Positions 1-5,596 of a stretch of DNA of 5,596 nt are shown here, piece after piece. This DNA comes from CBFGWV01 sp965652545 (GTDB taxonomy: Bacteria; Pseudomonadota; Gammaproteobacteria; Competibacterales; Competibacteraceae): positions 1 through 5,596 of the forward strand of contig CBFGWV010000308.1 of assembly GCA_965652545.1 (NCBI GenBank), read 5' to 3'. The translations under genes were made by a program, and so were the position numbers. Within the stretch, counting starts at the first letter, position 1. The number at the start of each line of letters is the position of its first letter. The notes under the pieces were generated by a model. The model was not told the origin of the DNA. It did not search any database and worked only from the letters and a program-made list of their open reading frames with translations.

Positions 1-125
1 AGAATGCGCCAGGCCGGGCCTTCCATATCATCGTACTGGCCGCTGCGGATCGCCCAGAAGAAAATTGCTACCGCGATCAGCATGAACACCGCGCTGATCG
101 GTATGAGGTAGTACAGGATACTCAT
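1..125 (-). CDS. ccoS: cbb3 oxidase assembly protein CcoS (5' part, cut by window edge)
   Basis: This is the first 41 codons of a CcoS homologue; the gene runs off the left edge. I translated it by hand, as it is too short for ordinary ORF listing. It begins MSILYYLIPIS, has one hydrophobic helix at about residues 4-26, and then the family signature FFWAIRSGQYDDMEGPAWRI (residues 22-41). CcoS proteins are about 45-70 aa, so only a short tail should be missing. CcoS is a single-helix membrane protein required for insertion of heme b, heme b3 and CuB into CcoN during cbb3 oxidase maturation (family knowledge). The ATG at 125 overlaps the TGA of ccoH in an ATGA, with no clear Shine-Dalgarno sequence, so translation is probably coupled to ccoH. 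The usual order is ccoG-ccoH-ccoI-ccoS; here ccoS follows ccoH directly and the copper ATPase gene ccoI is not between them. Confidence 0.93.
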   Translation of the reverse strand, partial: MSILYYLIPISAVFMLIAVAIFFWAIRSGQYDDMEGPAWRI

Positions 126-646
126 GGCGCACCAGGCGAGAGGTGGATCTCGTCACTGCCCTCGGCCATCTGGCCGGTCAGGCGCCAGCCCCCGGTGGCG
201 GATTCCAGTTGGATATAACGCCGGCCCTCGATAGCACCGGCAGGCATCGTTCCGCGGTAGACGCCGGTGATCGCGGGCAGCAGGGTCACGATGCGGTCTT
301 GATCCTCGCGGGTGGGATGAATCACCCGCAGCACCAGCCCCTCGCCCGGCACCACGGCCGTATTCACCGCCGCACTGACCACGCCTGTCTCACGCTGCCA
401 CACCACACGCGCCTGCACACCCAGTTCGACGGCACGGCGGTCGCGCTCCACCTGCATCTCATAAGTGCGGCCGATCTTGGCATAGTCGTCGACGACCAGC
501 GTGTCCTCGCCGCTGACCGCCAGCACGATCATCACTACGCCCAGGATGACCGCCACCAACGGCGGCGTAATCAAGAACCAGGGCCAGAACTGACGGTACC
601 AGCGCGGCTCGGTCAAAGCGTCTTGCGTCATACACATCGCCGCCAT
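122..646 (-). CDS. ccoH: cbb3 oxidase assembly protein CcoH (FixH family)
   Basis: This 174-aa protein has the FixH/CcoH layout: a short cytoplasmic N-terminus with the motif RWYRQFWPWFLI (residues 15-26), one transmembrane helix at about 22-45, then a periplasmic beta-rich domain. Family hallmarks seen are DDYAKIGR just after the helix (53-60), HPTREDQD (110-117), and GRRYIQLESATGGWRL near the end (141-156). CcoH is needed for assembly and stability of cbb3 oxidase and associates with CcoN/CcoP during assembly in Rhodobacter (family knowledge). The start at 646 is chosen because GAGGAA lies 7 nt upstream of it; Met4 (637) and Met6 (631) are in-frame alternatives with poorer spacing. The gene follows ccoG after a 21-nt gap, and its TGA overlaps the ccoS ATG. 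Family assignment is firm; the exact start is a little less so. Confidence 0.95.
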   Translation of the reverse strand: MAAMCMTQDALTEPRWYRQFWPWFLITPPLVAVILGVVMIVLAVSGEDTLVVDDYAKIGRTYEMQVERDRRAVELGVQARVVWQRETGVVSAAVNTAVVPGEGLVLRVIHPTREDQDRIVTLLPAITGVYRGTMPAGAIEGRRYIQLESATGGWRLTGQMAEGSDEIHLSPGAP

Positions 647-653
647 GTCAGGG

Positions 654-659
654 TTCCTC
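654..659 (-). promoter_or_regulatory. ribosome binding site of ccoH
   Basis: GAGGAA on the minus strand sits 7 nt before the ATG at 646, in the 21-nt ccoG-ccoH gap. It supports that ATG over the two in-frame ATGs 9 and 15 nt downstream. Confidence 0.7.
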
Positions 660-667
660 GGTAGTCG

Positions 668-2047
668 TTAACGGCCCGGTCCAATGAAGCGTGTTTTCGA
701 GCTGTCACTGTGCTTACCGTCCACAGTTTCCACAGTCACCACCACCGGCGTACTGACGCCGGTCAAGGACGCTATCGGCACGCGGATACGCGCCGGCACC
801 TGGACCACACCGGTGGACGGGGCCTCGATGTCAGTCGGGTCGGTTTCGATGACCGCATCGGCAAGACCGGACACCGACACCACATAGCGTTGCGGACGGG
901 TGGTCTTGTTGACGATCTTCAGCGTGTACACGTTCTCGACGCGGCCGTCGCCGACCTCGCGATAGAGGATCGACCGGTCGCCGATCACTTCCATCCCCAC
1001 GGGCGAGCGCAGCGAAATCGCCGTCAGCAACGCCCCCACGATGAACAGCAGGACCATGGCGTAGATCACGATGCGCGGGCGCAGCACCCTCACCGGCTGG
1101 CCTTGCTTGGCGCTTTCGGTGCTGTAGCGGATCAGCCCGCGTGGGTAGCCGACTTTGTCCATCACCTGGTCACAGGCATCGATGCAGGCGGCACAACCGA
1201 TGCACTCGTACTGCAAGCCTTCGCGGATATCGATGTTCGTCGGACAGACCTGCACGCACAGGGTGCAGTCGATACAGTCACCCAGCCCCAGGGCCTTGGG
1301 GTCGGCGCTGCGTTTGCGTCCACCGCGGGGTTCGCCGCGCTTCTCGTCATAGGTGATGATCAACGTGTCCTTGTCGAACATCGCACTCTGGAAGCGGGCG
1401 TACGGGCACATGTAAATGCACACGTTCTCGCGCATGTAACCCGCGTTGCCGTAGGTGGCGAAGGCGTAGAAGAGCCCCCAGAAGCTCTCCCACGGCCCGA
1501 GAGACAAGGTGATCAGCTCATTCCATAACACCGTCTGCGGCGTGAAATAGCTGACGAACGTGAACCCGGTGAACAGCGCAAAGCTGATCCACAACACCTG
1601 CTTGGCGCTCTTGCGCAGAAGCTTCTCGCGGGTCCAGGGTCCCTTGTCGAGCTTCATGCGCTGACTGCGGTCGCCCTCGGTCCAGCGCTCCATCCACAGG
1701 AAAACTTCGGTCCACACCGTTTGCGGACAGGCAAAACCGCACCAGACGCGGCCGGCCAGTGCCGTCACGAAGAAAAGACCCAGCGCTGCCACGATCAATA
1801 ACAACGCCAGGAAGAAAAAGTCCTGCGGCAGGAACACCCAACCGAACAGGTAGAACTCGCGCGCCGGCAGGTCGAACAATACCGCCTGACGCCCATCCCA
1901 CGACAACCAGGGCAGCCCGTAGTACACGCCCAGCAGCAACAGGACGGTCAGCTTGCGCAGACGCTGAAATGTCCCTGGCATCTCGCGTGGGTACGCCTTG
2001 GGACGGGAGACATACAGGGCTTCGCCCGTTCCGGCCGCGTCAGTCAT
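668..2047 (-). CDS. ccoG: cbb3 oxidase accessory protein CcoG (FixG/RdxA), polyferredoxin-type Cu(II) reductase
   Basis: This 459-aa membrane iron-sulfur protein is full length for the family. Helices are visible at about residues 33-50, 75-98, 150-170 and 325-346, with a weaker hydrophobic stretch at 185-204. NapH-like motifs WCGFACPQT (Cys103, Cys107) and CIYMCPY (Cys210, Cys214) flank the third helix. A 2x[4Fe-4S] ferredoxin domain follows: Cys258, 261, 264, 268-Pro and Cys282, 285, 288, 292. The periplasmic C-terminus (about 350-459) is the Ig-like FixG tail. CcoG has been shown in Rhodobacter to reduce Cu(II) to Cu(I), which feeds CuB assembly of cbb3 oxidase; the role here is inferred from family membership. 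The ATG at 2047 overlaps the TGA of the preceding small gene (ATGA), and GGAGAGA lies 6 nt upstream. A shorter frame inside it (1162-1350 on the same strand) is a shadow. Confidence 0.98.
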   Translation of the reverse strand: MTDAAGTGEALYVSRPKAYPREMPGTFQRLRKLTVLLLLGVYYGLPWLSWDGRQAVLFDLPAREFYLFGWVFLPQDFFFLALLLIVAALGLFFVTALAGRVWCGFACPQTVWTEVFLWMERWTEGDRSQRMKLDKGPWTREKLLRKSAKQVLWISFALFTGFTFVSYFTPQTVLWNELITLSLGPWESFWGLFYAFATYGNAGYMRENVCIYMCPYARFQSAMFDKDTLIITYDEKRGEPRGGRKRSADPKALGLGDCIDCTLCVQVCPTNIDIREGLQYECIGCAACIDACDQVMDKVGYPRGLIRYSTESAKQGQPVRVLRPRIVIYAMVLLFIVGALLTAISLRSPVGMEVIGDRSILYREVGDGRVENVYTLKIVNKTTRPQRYVVSVSGLADAVIETDPTDIEAPSTGVVQVPARIRVPIASLTGVSTPVVVTVETVDGKHSDSSKTRFIGPGR

Positions 2048-2361
2048 TTAGAATCTCTCCGGCGCGATGCGGGGTCCAACAAGAGCGCCGTGAAGACGCT
2101 GGACAAACTCGTCACGCCCCAGAACATGAAGAACCCGATGGTGTACCCGGCCTCGCGGCTGATCGCCCAGTCGGGCAGGGTCGCTGCGCGCAGGGTTTCG
2201 GGGTCGATATTGGCGAAGAAAACCCCGGTGGCGATGCCGGCGGCCACGAACGACGGCCACAGCACCGCACCAGCCTTGTGCAGCCAGCCGCCGCGGCGCA
2301 TCGCCACCGGCGACGAGTGACGCTCGCCGCCGTTGCCGTTCAAAGAGTCGTTACTGTCCAT
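2044..2361 (-). CDS. small two-helix membrane protein of unknown function, between ccoP and ccoG
   Basis: This is a 105-aa protein that I cannot name. It has a polar N-terminus (1-28; rich in Asn, Ser, Gly, then MRRGGWLHK), a first hydrophobic helix at about 30-50 (KAGAVLWPSFVAAGIATGVF), a short loop (51-70, with NIDPETL and LPDWAISRE), a second helix at about 72-95, and a basic tail ending SRRRDSK. Positive charges before the first helix and after the second predict both ends in the cytoplasm and the loop in the periplasm. No Cys, heme site or known metal motif is seen. The start at 2361 overlaps the end of ccoP by 11 nt and has no Shine-Dalgarno sequence, suggesting coupled translation; an in-frame ATG at 2376 is a weaker alternative. 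The stop overlaps the ccoG start by 4 nt. Its place between subunit and assembly genes suggests a structural or assembly accessory (inference). That it is a real gene is supported by coupling at both ends. Confidence 0.85.
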   Translation of the reverse strand: MDSNDSLNGNGGERHSSPVAMRRGGWLHKAGAVLWPSFVAAGIATGVFFANIDPETLRAATLPDWAISREAGYTIGFFMFWGVTSLSSVFTALLLDPASRRRDSK

Positions 2362-3250
2362 TGCCCGAGAGTCCATAGACGTAGGCGCCCAGCACGTGGA
2401 TGCGCGCGGGGTTGAGCACGTCTTTGTGGGCCGGCATCTGGCCCTGGCGTCCCTCGGCGATACTAGCGCGCACCGCATCCAGCGAGCTGCCGTACAACCA
2501 GTCGCCATCAGTGAGATCCGGCGCACCCAGCATGGGGTTGCCCGTGCCTTCGGCACCGTGGCAGGACGAGCACATGGCGGCGAAGCGCGCCGCCCCGGCC
2601 TCCGCCTTGGCGGCATCGGCCGCCGTGTTGCCGCCGAGCGAGAGCACATAGTGCGCCGTCTCCTCGACACCGTCCTCGCCCAGCACCTGCCCCCAGGGCG
2701 GCATGACGCCCATGCGGCCGGCGCTGATGGACTGGACGATCGCCTCGGGCGTACCGCCCCAGTTCCAGGCCTTGTCGGCCAGATTAGGGAAGCCCTGCGC
2801 CCCGCGCCCGTCGGAGCCGTGGCAAACCGCGCAGTTGGCCACGAACAGGCGGCGACCGGTGGCCATGGCCTCCGGGTTGCCGGCCAGTTCGATGATGGGG
2901 GTCTGGGCGTAGCCATCGAACAGCGGCTTGGTGTCCGCCTCGACCGCGGACACCTCAGCCTCATAGGCGCCGACCTGACTCCAGCCCAGGACACCCTTGA
3001 AGCCGCCCAGACCGGGGTACAACACCAAATAGAGCAGCCCGAAGATGATGGTCCCGTAGAACATCCACAGCCACCAGCGCGGCAGCGGGTTGTTGTACTC
3101 GGCCAGGTCGTCGTCCCAGACATGGCCGGTCACCTCCCCCTTCGCCGCTTCATTGGCCCGCGGCCGGGTGGCGAAACGGATCAGCCACCAGCACGCCAGG
3201 ATGTTGGCGATGGAGAACACCGCGATATAAAGCGTCCAACCGGCGTTCAT
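2351..3250 (-). CDS. ccoP: cbb3 oxidase diheme cytochrome c subunit III (CcoP)
   Basis: This 299-aa subunit passes electrons from periplasmic donors to CcoO and on to CcoN. Two membrane helices are visible at about residues 5-25 and 57-79, separated by the conserved segment HVWDDDLAEYNNPLPRWW (43-60). Two cytochrome c domains follow. The first has CAVCH (Cys140, Cys143, His144) and a probable axial Met183 in GVMPPWG. The second has CSSCH (Cys227, Cys230, His231) and a probable axial Met272 in GQMPAHK. This is the normal two-heme form with no extra C-terminal heme domain. The ATG at 3250 overlaps the ccoQ stop (ATGA), with AAGAGGG 7 nt upstream. The last 11 nt overlap the start of the next small gene. 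Confidence 0.98.
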   Translation of the reverse strand: MNAGWTLYIAVFSIANILACWWLIRFATRPRANEAAKGEVTGHVWDDDLAEYNNPLPRWWLWMFYGTIIFGLLYLVLYPGLGGFKGVLGWSQVGAYEAEVSAVEADTKPLFDGYAQTPIIELAGNPEAMATGRRLFVANCAVCHGSDGRGAQGFPNLADKAWNWGGTPEAIVQSISAGRMGVMPPWGQVLGEDGVEETAHYVLSLGGNTAADAAKAEAGAARFAAMCSSCHGAEGTGNPMLGAPDLTDGDWLYGSSLDAVRASIAEGRQGQMPAHKDVLNPARIHVLGAYVYGLSGNGQ

Positions 3251-3417
3251 TCTGCGGCCCTCTTATGCGTCGGCGTGGTCTTGAGCGAAGCCTGGTCATC
3301 GAGCAGCGGCAGGTTGGCCGCTTCTTCGAAGTCCTGGCGCCGCCGGGTGCTGTATGCCCAGTACACGATGCCGGCGAAGGCGAGCATGACGATGAGCGTG
3401 AAGATGCCTTGTGCCAT
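3247..3417 (-). CDS. ccoQ: cbb3 oxidase small subunit IV (CcoQ)
   Basis: This 56-aa protein has a single N-terminal helix (about residues 4-23, IFTLIVMLAFAGIVYWAYS), followed by a basic-acidic tail that begins RRRQDFEEAANLPLLDD, the typical CcoQ pattern. CcoQ is not catalytic; in other proteobacteria it stabilises the complex or links it to CcoH (family knowledge). The ATG shares one base with the TAA of ccoO (TAATG), and GGGAGT lies 7 nt upstream. The stop overlaps the ccoP start by 4 nt. Sequence conservation in this family is low, so position between ccoO and ccoP carries part of the call. A longer in-frame reading upstream lies inside ccoO and is rejected. Confidence 0.93.
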   Translation of the reverse strand: MAQGIFTLIVMLAFAGIVYWAYSTRRRQDFEEAANLPLLDDQASLKTTPTHKRAAE

Positions 3418-4028
3418 TAGCGCGACTCCCGTCCGATCAGCGTTCCCAACCCCTGGAGATACGCCACCAGGGCATCGAGCTCGGTCTTGCCGGCGACCGC
3501 GGCCGGCGCGGCGGCAATGGCCTCGTCGGTGTAGGGGTCGCCCAGGCGCTTGAGCGCCCGCATGTGAGCCTGGATCTGCTCGCCATCGACCTCGGCCTCG
3601 GCCAGCCAGGTGTAGGCGGGCATGTTCGACTCGGGCACCACATCGCGCGGATTGAGCAGGTGGATGCGATGCCACTGATCGGTGTATCGCCCCCCGACCC
3701 GCGCAAGATCCGGCCCGGTGCGCTTGGAGCCCCACTGGAACGGGCGGTCGTAGACGAACTCCCCCGCCACCGAGTAGTGGCCGTAGCGCTCGGTTTCGGC
3801 ACGGAAGGGACGCACCATCTGCGAATGGCAGTTGTAGCAACCCTCACGGACATACACATCGCGTCCGGCCAGCCGCAGCGGGTCGTACGGCGTGAGCCCC
3901 GCGACCGGCTCGGTGGTTTCGGCCGTGAACATCAGGGGAACGATCTGGATCAGACCGCCCACGCTGATCACCAGCGCGATGAGCACGGCCATCAGGCCGA
4001 TGTTGCGTTCGACGACGTCATGACTCAT
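3417..4028 (-). CDS. ccoO: cbb3 oxidase monoheme cytochrome c subunit II (CcoO)
   Basis: This 203-aa subunit has one N-terminal helix (about residues 11-34) anchoring a periplasmic cytochrome c domain. Motifs seen are REGCYNCHSQMVRPF (Cys64, Cys67, His68 for covalent heme c), the family block ERYGHYSVAGEFVYDRPFQWGSKRTGPDLARVGGRY (residues 80-115, given here in part: WGSKRTGPDL), and PESNMPAY with axial Met136. It relays electrons between CcoP and the heme b of CcoN. The start at 4028 is set by MSHDVVERN, GAGGAG 7 nt upstream, and an 11-nt gap from ccoN; the open frame continues upstream into ccoN but that part is low-complexity shadow sequence. The stop overlaps the ccoQ ATG by one base. Confidence 0.98.
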   Translation of the reverse strand: MSHDVVERNIGLMAVLIALVISVGGLIQIVPLMFTAETTEPVAGLTPYDPLRLAGRDVYVREGCYNCHSQMVRPFRAETERYGHYSVAGEFVYDRPFQWGSKRTGPDLARVGGRYTDQWHRIHLLNPRDVVPESNMPAYTWLAEAEVDGEQIQAHMRALKRLGDPYTDEAIAAAPAAVAGKTELDALVAYLQGLGTLIGRESR

Positions 4029-4035
4029 GCCTGCG

Positions 4036-4041
4036 CTCCTC
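4036..4041 (-). promoter_or_regulatory. ribosome binding site of ccoO
   Basis: GAGGAG on the minus strand overlaps the ccoN TGA and ends 7 nt before the ccoO ATG at 4028. It is the strongest Shine-Dalgarno sequence in the operon and fixes the ccoO start, since the open frame itself extends a further 96 codons upstream. Confidence 0.75.
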
Positions 4042-5464
4042 ACGCCGCCTGAGTGACGGGTTCGACGGCCAGTTTTGGCTGCCGCACCGTCATCCAGATG
4101 TTGTACGCCATCAGCACCATGCCGCTGAGGACCATCAGGCCGCCCAGCAGGCGCACCTTGTAATAGGGGTACGTGGCGTTGAGCGACTCGACGAAGCTGT
4201 AGGTCAACGTGCCGTCGGCGTTGGTCGCCCGCCACATCAGGCCCTGCATGACCCCGGCGATCCACATGGAGGCGATGTAGAGCACCACCCCGATGGTGGC
4301 GATCCAGAAGTGCCACTCGATCAGCCGCAGGCTGTGCATCGCCGGCCGGTTGAAGAGCTTGGGGATCAGTGCGTAGATACAGCCGATGGAGATGAACGCC
4401 ACCCAGCCCAAGGCACCGGAGTGCACATGGCCGACGGTCCAGTCGGTGTAATGGGAGAGCGCGTTGACGGTCTTGATCGACATCATCGGCCCCTCGAAGG
4501 TCGACATGCCGTAGAAGCTGATCGAGACGATCATGAAACGCAGGATCGGGTCAGTGCGCAGCTTATGCCAGGCGCCCGAGAGGGTCATGATGCCGTTGAT
4601 CATGCCGCCCCAGCTCGGCGCCAGCAGCACCAGCGAGAACACCATCCCCAGGCTCTGCACCCACTCCGGCAACGCGGTGTAATGCAGGTGATGCGGACCG
4701 GCCCACATATAGATGGAGATCAGCGCCCAGAAGTGCACCACCGACAGCCGGTAGGAGTACACCGGCTTGCCGGTCTGCTTGGGCACGAAGTAATACATCA
4801 TCCCCAGGAAGCCGGCGGTGAGGAAGAAGCCCACCGCGTTATGCCCGTACCACCACTGGACCATCGCATCCACCGCGCCCGTATAAGCGGAGTAGGACTT
4901 GGTCAGGGTCGCCGGCATCGCCAGGTTATTGACGATGTGCAGCACCGCGATGGTGAGTATGAACGCGCCGTAGAACCAGTTGGCCACATAGATGTGCTTG
5001 GTCTTGCGCATCATGATGGTGCCGAAAAACACCACCGCGTAGGCCACCCAGACCACGGCGATGAGAATGGCGATGGGCCATTCCAGCTCGGCGTATTCCT
5101 TGCCCATGGTGAGACCCGCGGGCAAGCTCACCGCGGCCGAGACGATCACCGCCTGCCAGCCCCAGAAGGTGAACGCCGCCAGCTTGTCGAAAACCAGCCG
5201 CACGCCGCAGGTTCGCTGCACCACGTAGTAGGACGTGGCGAACAGGGCCGAGCCGCCGAAGGCGAAGATGGCCGCATTGGTGTGAAGCGGCCGTAGCCGG
5301 CCATAGGAGAGCCAAGATTGCCCGAAATTCAGATCGGGCCAGATCAACTGAGCTGCAATGACGACGCCGACCAGCATACCCACCACACCCCATACGACGG
5401 TCATGATGGCAAACTGCTTGACGACTTTGTCGTTGTAACTCGCGGCAGTGGTAGACGCGTTCAT
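4040..5464 (-). CDS. ccoN: cbb3 oxidase catalytic subunit I (CcoN)
   Basis: This 474-aa polytopic protein is the O2-reducing, proton-pumping subunit, with about 12 helices. Ligands are all present and each lies one residue beyond the Pseudomonas stutzeri numbering: His61 and His348 for low-spin heme b, His208, His258 and His259 for CuB, Tyr252 (the residue cross-linked to the CuB histidine in this family), and His346 for heme b3. The conserved Glu324 in STFEGPMMS is also seen. The start at 5464 gives MNASTTAASYNDKVVKQF, the length usual for CcoN. An in-frame ATG at 5572 would add 36 residues of non-family sequence and would run through the FNR box and promoter, so it is rejected. The Shine-Dalgarno sequence is modest (GGAA about 8-11 nt upstream). 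ccoO follows after 11 nt. It is first in the operon, directly behind the FNR-type promoter. Confidence 0.99.
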   Translation of the reverse strand: MNASTTAASYNDKVVKQFAIMTVVWGVVGMLVGVVIAAQLIWPDLNFGQSWLSYGRLRPLHTNAAIFAFGGSALFATSYYVVQRTCGVRLVFDKLAAFTFWGWQAVIVSAAVSLPAGLTMGKEYAELEWPIAILIAVVWVAYAVVFFGTIMMRKTKHIYVANWFYGAFILTIAVLHIVNNLAMPATLTKSYSAYTGAVDAMVQWWYGHNAVGFFLTAGFLGMMYYFVPKQTGKPVYSYRLSVVHFWALISIYMWAGPHHLHYTALPEWVQSLGMVFSLVLLAPSWGGMINGIMTLSGAWHKLRTDPILRFMIVSISFYGMSTFEGPMMSIKTVNALSHYTDWTVGHVHSGALGWVAFISIGCIYALIPKLFNRPAMHSLRLIEWHFWIATIGVVLYIASMWIAGVMQGLMWRATNADGTLTYSFVESLNATYPYYKVRLLGGLMVLSGMVLMAYNIWMTVRQPKLAVEPVTQAA

Positions 5465-5505
5465 ATGCCCGTTCCGCTCGTTATTGGTCGAAGTTCCACG
5501 CGGGC

Positions 5506-5511
5506 ATTCTT
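5506..5511 (-). promoter_or_regulatory. putative -10 element of the ccoN promoter
   Basis: AAGAAT on the minus strand matches TATAAT at 4 of 6 positions. A start site 7 nt downstream would be near 5499, putting the centre of the FNR box (5540.5) at -41.5, the classic class II FNR activator position where no -35 box is needed. The 5' leader would be about 35 nt. The element is weak on its own; its spacing to the box is the main support. Confidence 0.5.
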
Positions 5512-5533
5512 GGCGGCAGCGAGTTGGGGTTTC

Positions 5534-5547
5534 TTGATGTGCGTCAA
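5534..5547 (-). promoter_or_regulatory. FNR/ANR/FixK-type box upstream of ccoN
   Basis: The minus strand reads TTGACGCACATCAA, matching TTGAT-N4-ATCAA at 9 of 10 positions and TTGA-N6-TCAA exactly. Its centre is 76.5 bp from the ccoN ATG and 41.5 bp from the start site predicted by the -10-like AAGAAT. High-affinity cbb3 oxidase operons are commonly activated by FNR-family regulators under low oxygen, which fits the gene downstream. Which family member binds cannot be told from the site. Confidence 0.82.
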
Positions 5548-5563
5548 CGGCCGTGGGTACACC

Positions 5564-5579
5564 TACCGCCAAAGCGGTA
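5564..5579. promoter_or_regulatory. 16-bp dyad between the two FNR-type boxes, NarL/NarP-like 7-2-7 layout
   Basis: TACCGC and GCGGTA form a perfect 6-bp inverted repeat around CAAA. Read as heptamers it is TACCGCC-AA-AGCGGTA. The right arm fits the NarL heptamer TACYNMT (inverted) fully, and the left arm fits except for its last base. The 2-bp spacing is that of NarL/NarP 7-2-7 sites. The centre would be at about -72.5. No T-run follows it on the minus strand, and on the plus strand there is no gene for it to terminate, so a terminator is unlikely. Another LuxR-type or unrelated dimeric regulator is possible. Confidence 0.45.
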
Positions 5580-5583
5580 TTTC

Positions 5584-5596
5584 TTGATCCAGGTCA
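5584..5596 (-). promoter_or_regulatory. second FNR/ANR-type box, cut one base short by the window edge
   Basis: The minus strand reads TGACCTGGATCAA up to the edge; one more T at the left would complete TTGAC-N4-ATCAA, the same form as the box at 5534-5547. Both are followed by GAAA, giving an exact 9-bp repeat TTTCTTGAT on the plus strand at 5530-5538 and 5580-5588. The centre-to-centre distance is 50 bp, near five helical turns, placing this box at about -91.5, a typical class I activator position. It could also serve a divergent gene beyond the window. Confidence 0.6.

Noticed and set aside
710..1528. Open frame on the plus strand opposite ccoG (272 codons)
   Set aside because: It is a mirror frame of ccoG, His/Arg/Ala-rich, without a domain or start signals.
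2333..3553. Long open frame on the plus strand (406 codons)
   Set aside because: It is antisense to ccoP, ccoQ and part of ccoO, has Arg/His/Gly/Pro-rich composition typical of the mirror frame of GC-rich genes, and no recognisable domain.
4029..4316. In-frame upstream extension of CcoO by 96 codons
   Set aside because: It lies inside ccoN in another frame and is Arg/His/Gly-rich shadow sequence; MSHDVVERN with GAGGAG 7 nt upstream is the clear start.
4473..4486. TTGATCGACATCAT, a 9 of 10 match to the FNR consensus
   Set aside because: It lies inside ccoN in codons for a conserved stretch (MMSIK) next to the catalytic core, with no gene start nearby, so it is probably chance.
4310..5296. 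Long open frame on the plus strand (328 codons)
   Set aside because: It is antisense to ccoN with a His/Arg/Gly-rich shadow composition and no family resemblance.
5465..5572. In-frame upstream extension of CcoN by 36 residues from the ATG at 5572
   Set aside because: The added residues do not resemble CcoN, the family starts near MNAS, and the extension would run through the FNR box, the -10 element and half of the dyad.
5564..5583. Stem-loop followed by TTTCT on the plus strand as a rho-independent terminator
   Set aside because: The stem is only 6 bp, the T-run is broken, and no plus-strand gene precedes it; on the minus strand there is no T-run. An operator dyad fits better.

Overview
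The window is one tightly packed, minus-strand operon for a cbb3-type (C-family heme-copper) cytochrome c oxidase and its assembly factors. In transcription order, right to left, it reads ccoN, ccoO, ccoQ, ccoP, a small unnamed two-helix membrane protein gene, ccoG, ccoH, and the 5' part of ccoS, which is cut by the left edge of the window. The DNA is GC-rich. The split ccoNOQP + ccoGH..S layout, the protein sequences and the FNR-type promoter suggest a proteobacterium, probably a gammaproteobacterium (perhaps of the Chromatiales/Ectothiorhodospira kind). The taxonomic call is a judgement from family resemblance, not from a search.

Right edge (5465-5596): this is the control region. It holds a near-consensus FNR/ANR box at 5534-5547 placed 41.5 bp from the start site predicted by a -10-like element at 5506-5511. 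A second box of the same asymmetric form lies exactly 50 bp further upstream and is cut one base short by the window edge. Between them is a 16-bp dyad (5564-5579) with the 7-2-7 geometry of NarL/NarP sites. The arrangement suggests induction when oxygen falls, possibly tuned by nitrate/nitrite or another response regulator.

5464 to 2351: the enzyme. CcoN carries heme b, heme b3 and CuB. CcoO is a monoheme and CcoP a diheme membrane-anchored cytochrome c, and together they pass electrons from periplasmic cytochrome c to CcoN. CcoQ is the small helix-and-tail subunit. Every heme-binding and CuB-binding residue I looked for is present.

2361 to 1: an unnamed 105-aa membrane protein, then the maturation factors. 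CcoG is a polyferredoxin implicated in Cu(II) reduction for CuB, CcoH an assembly and stability factor, and CcoS is needed for cofactor insertion into CcoN. The copper-transporting ATPase gene ccoI, usually between ccoH and ccoS, is absent there: ccoH and ccoS overlap by 4 nt.

Gene junctions are minimal (overlaps of 1, 4, 4, 4 and 11 nt, gaps of 11 and 21 nt), with no internal terminator seen, so the whole set is probably one transcript. Open frames on the plus strand are GC-rich shadows of these genes. I see nothing wholly new in the window; the points most worth a second look are the regulatory array, the small membrane protein and the missing ccoI.
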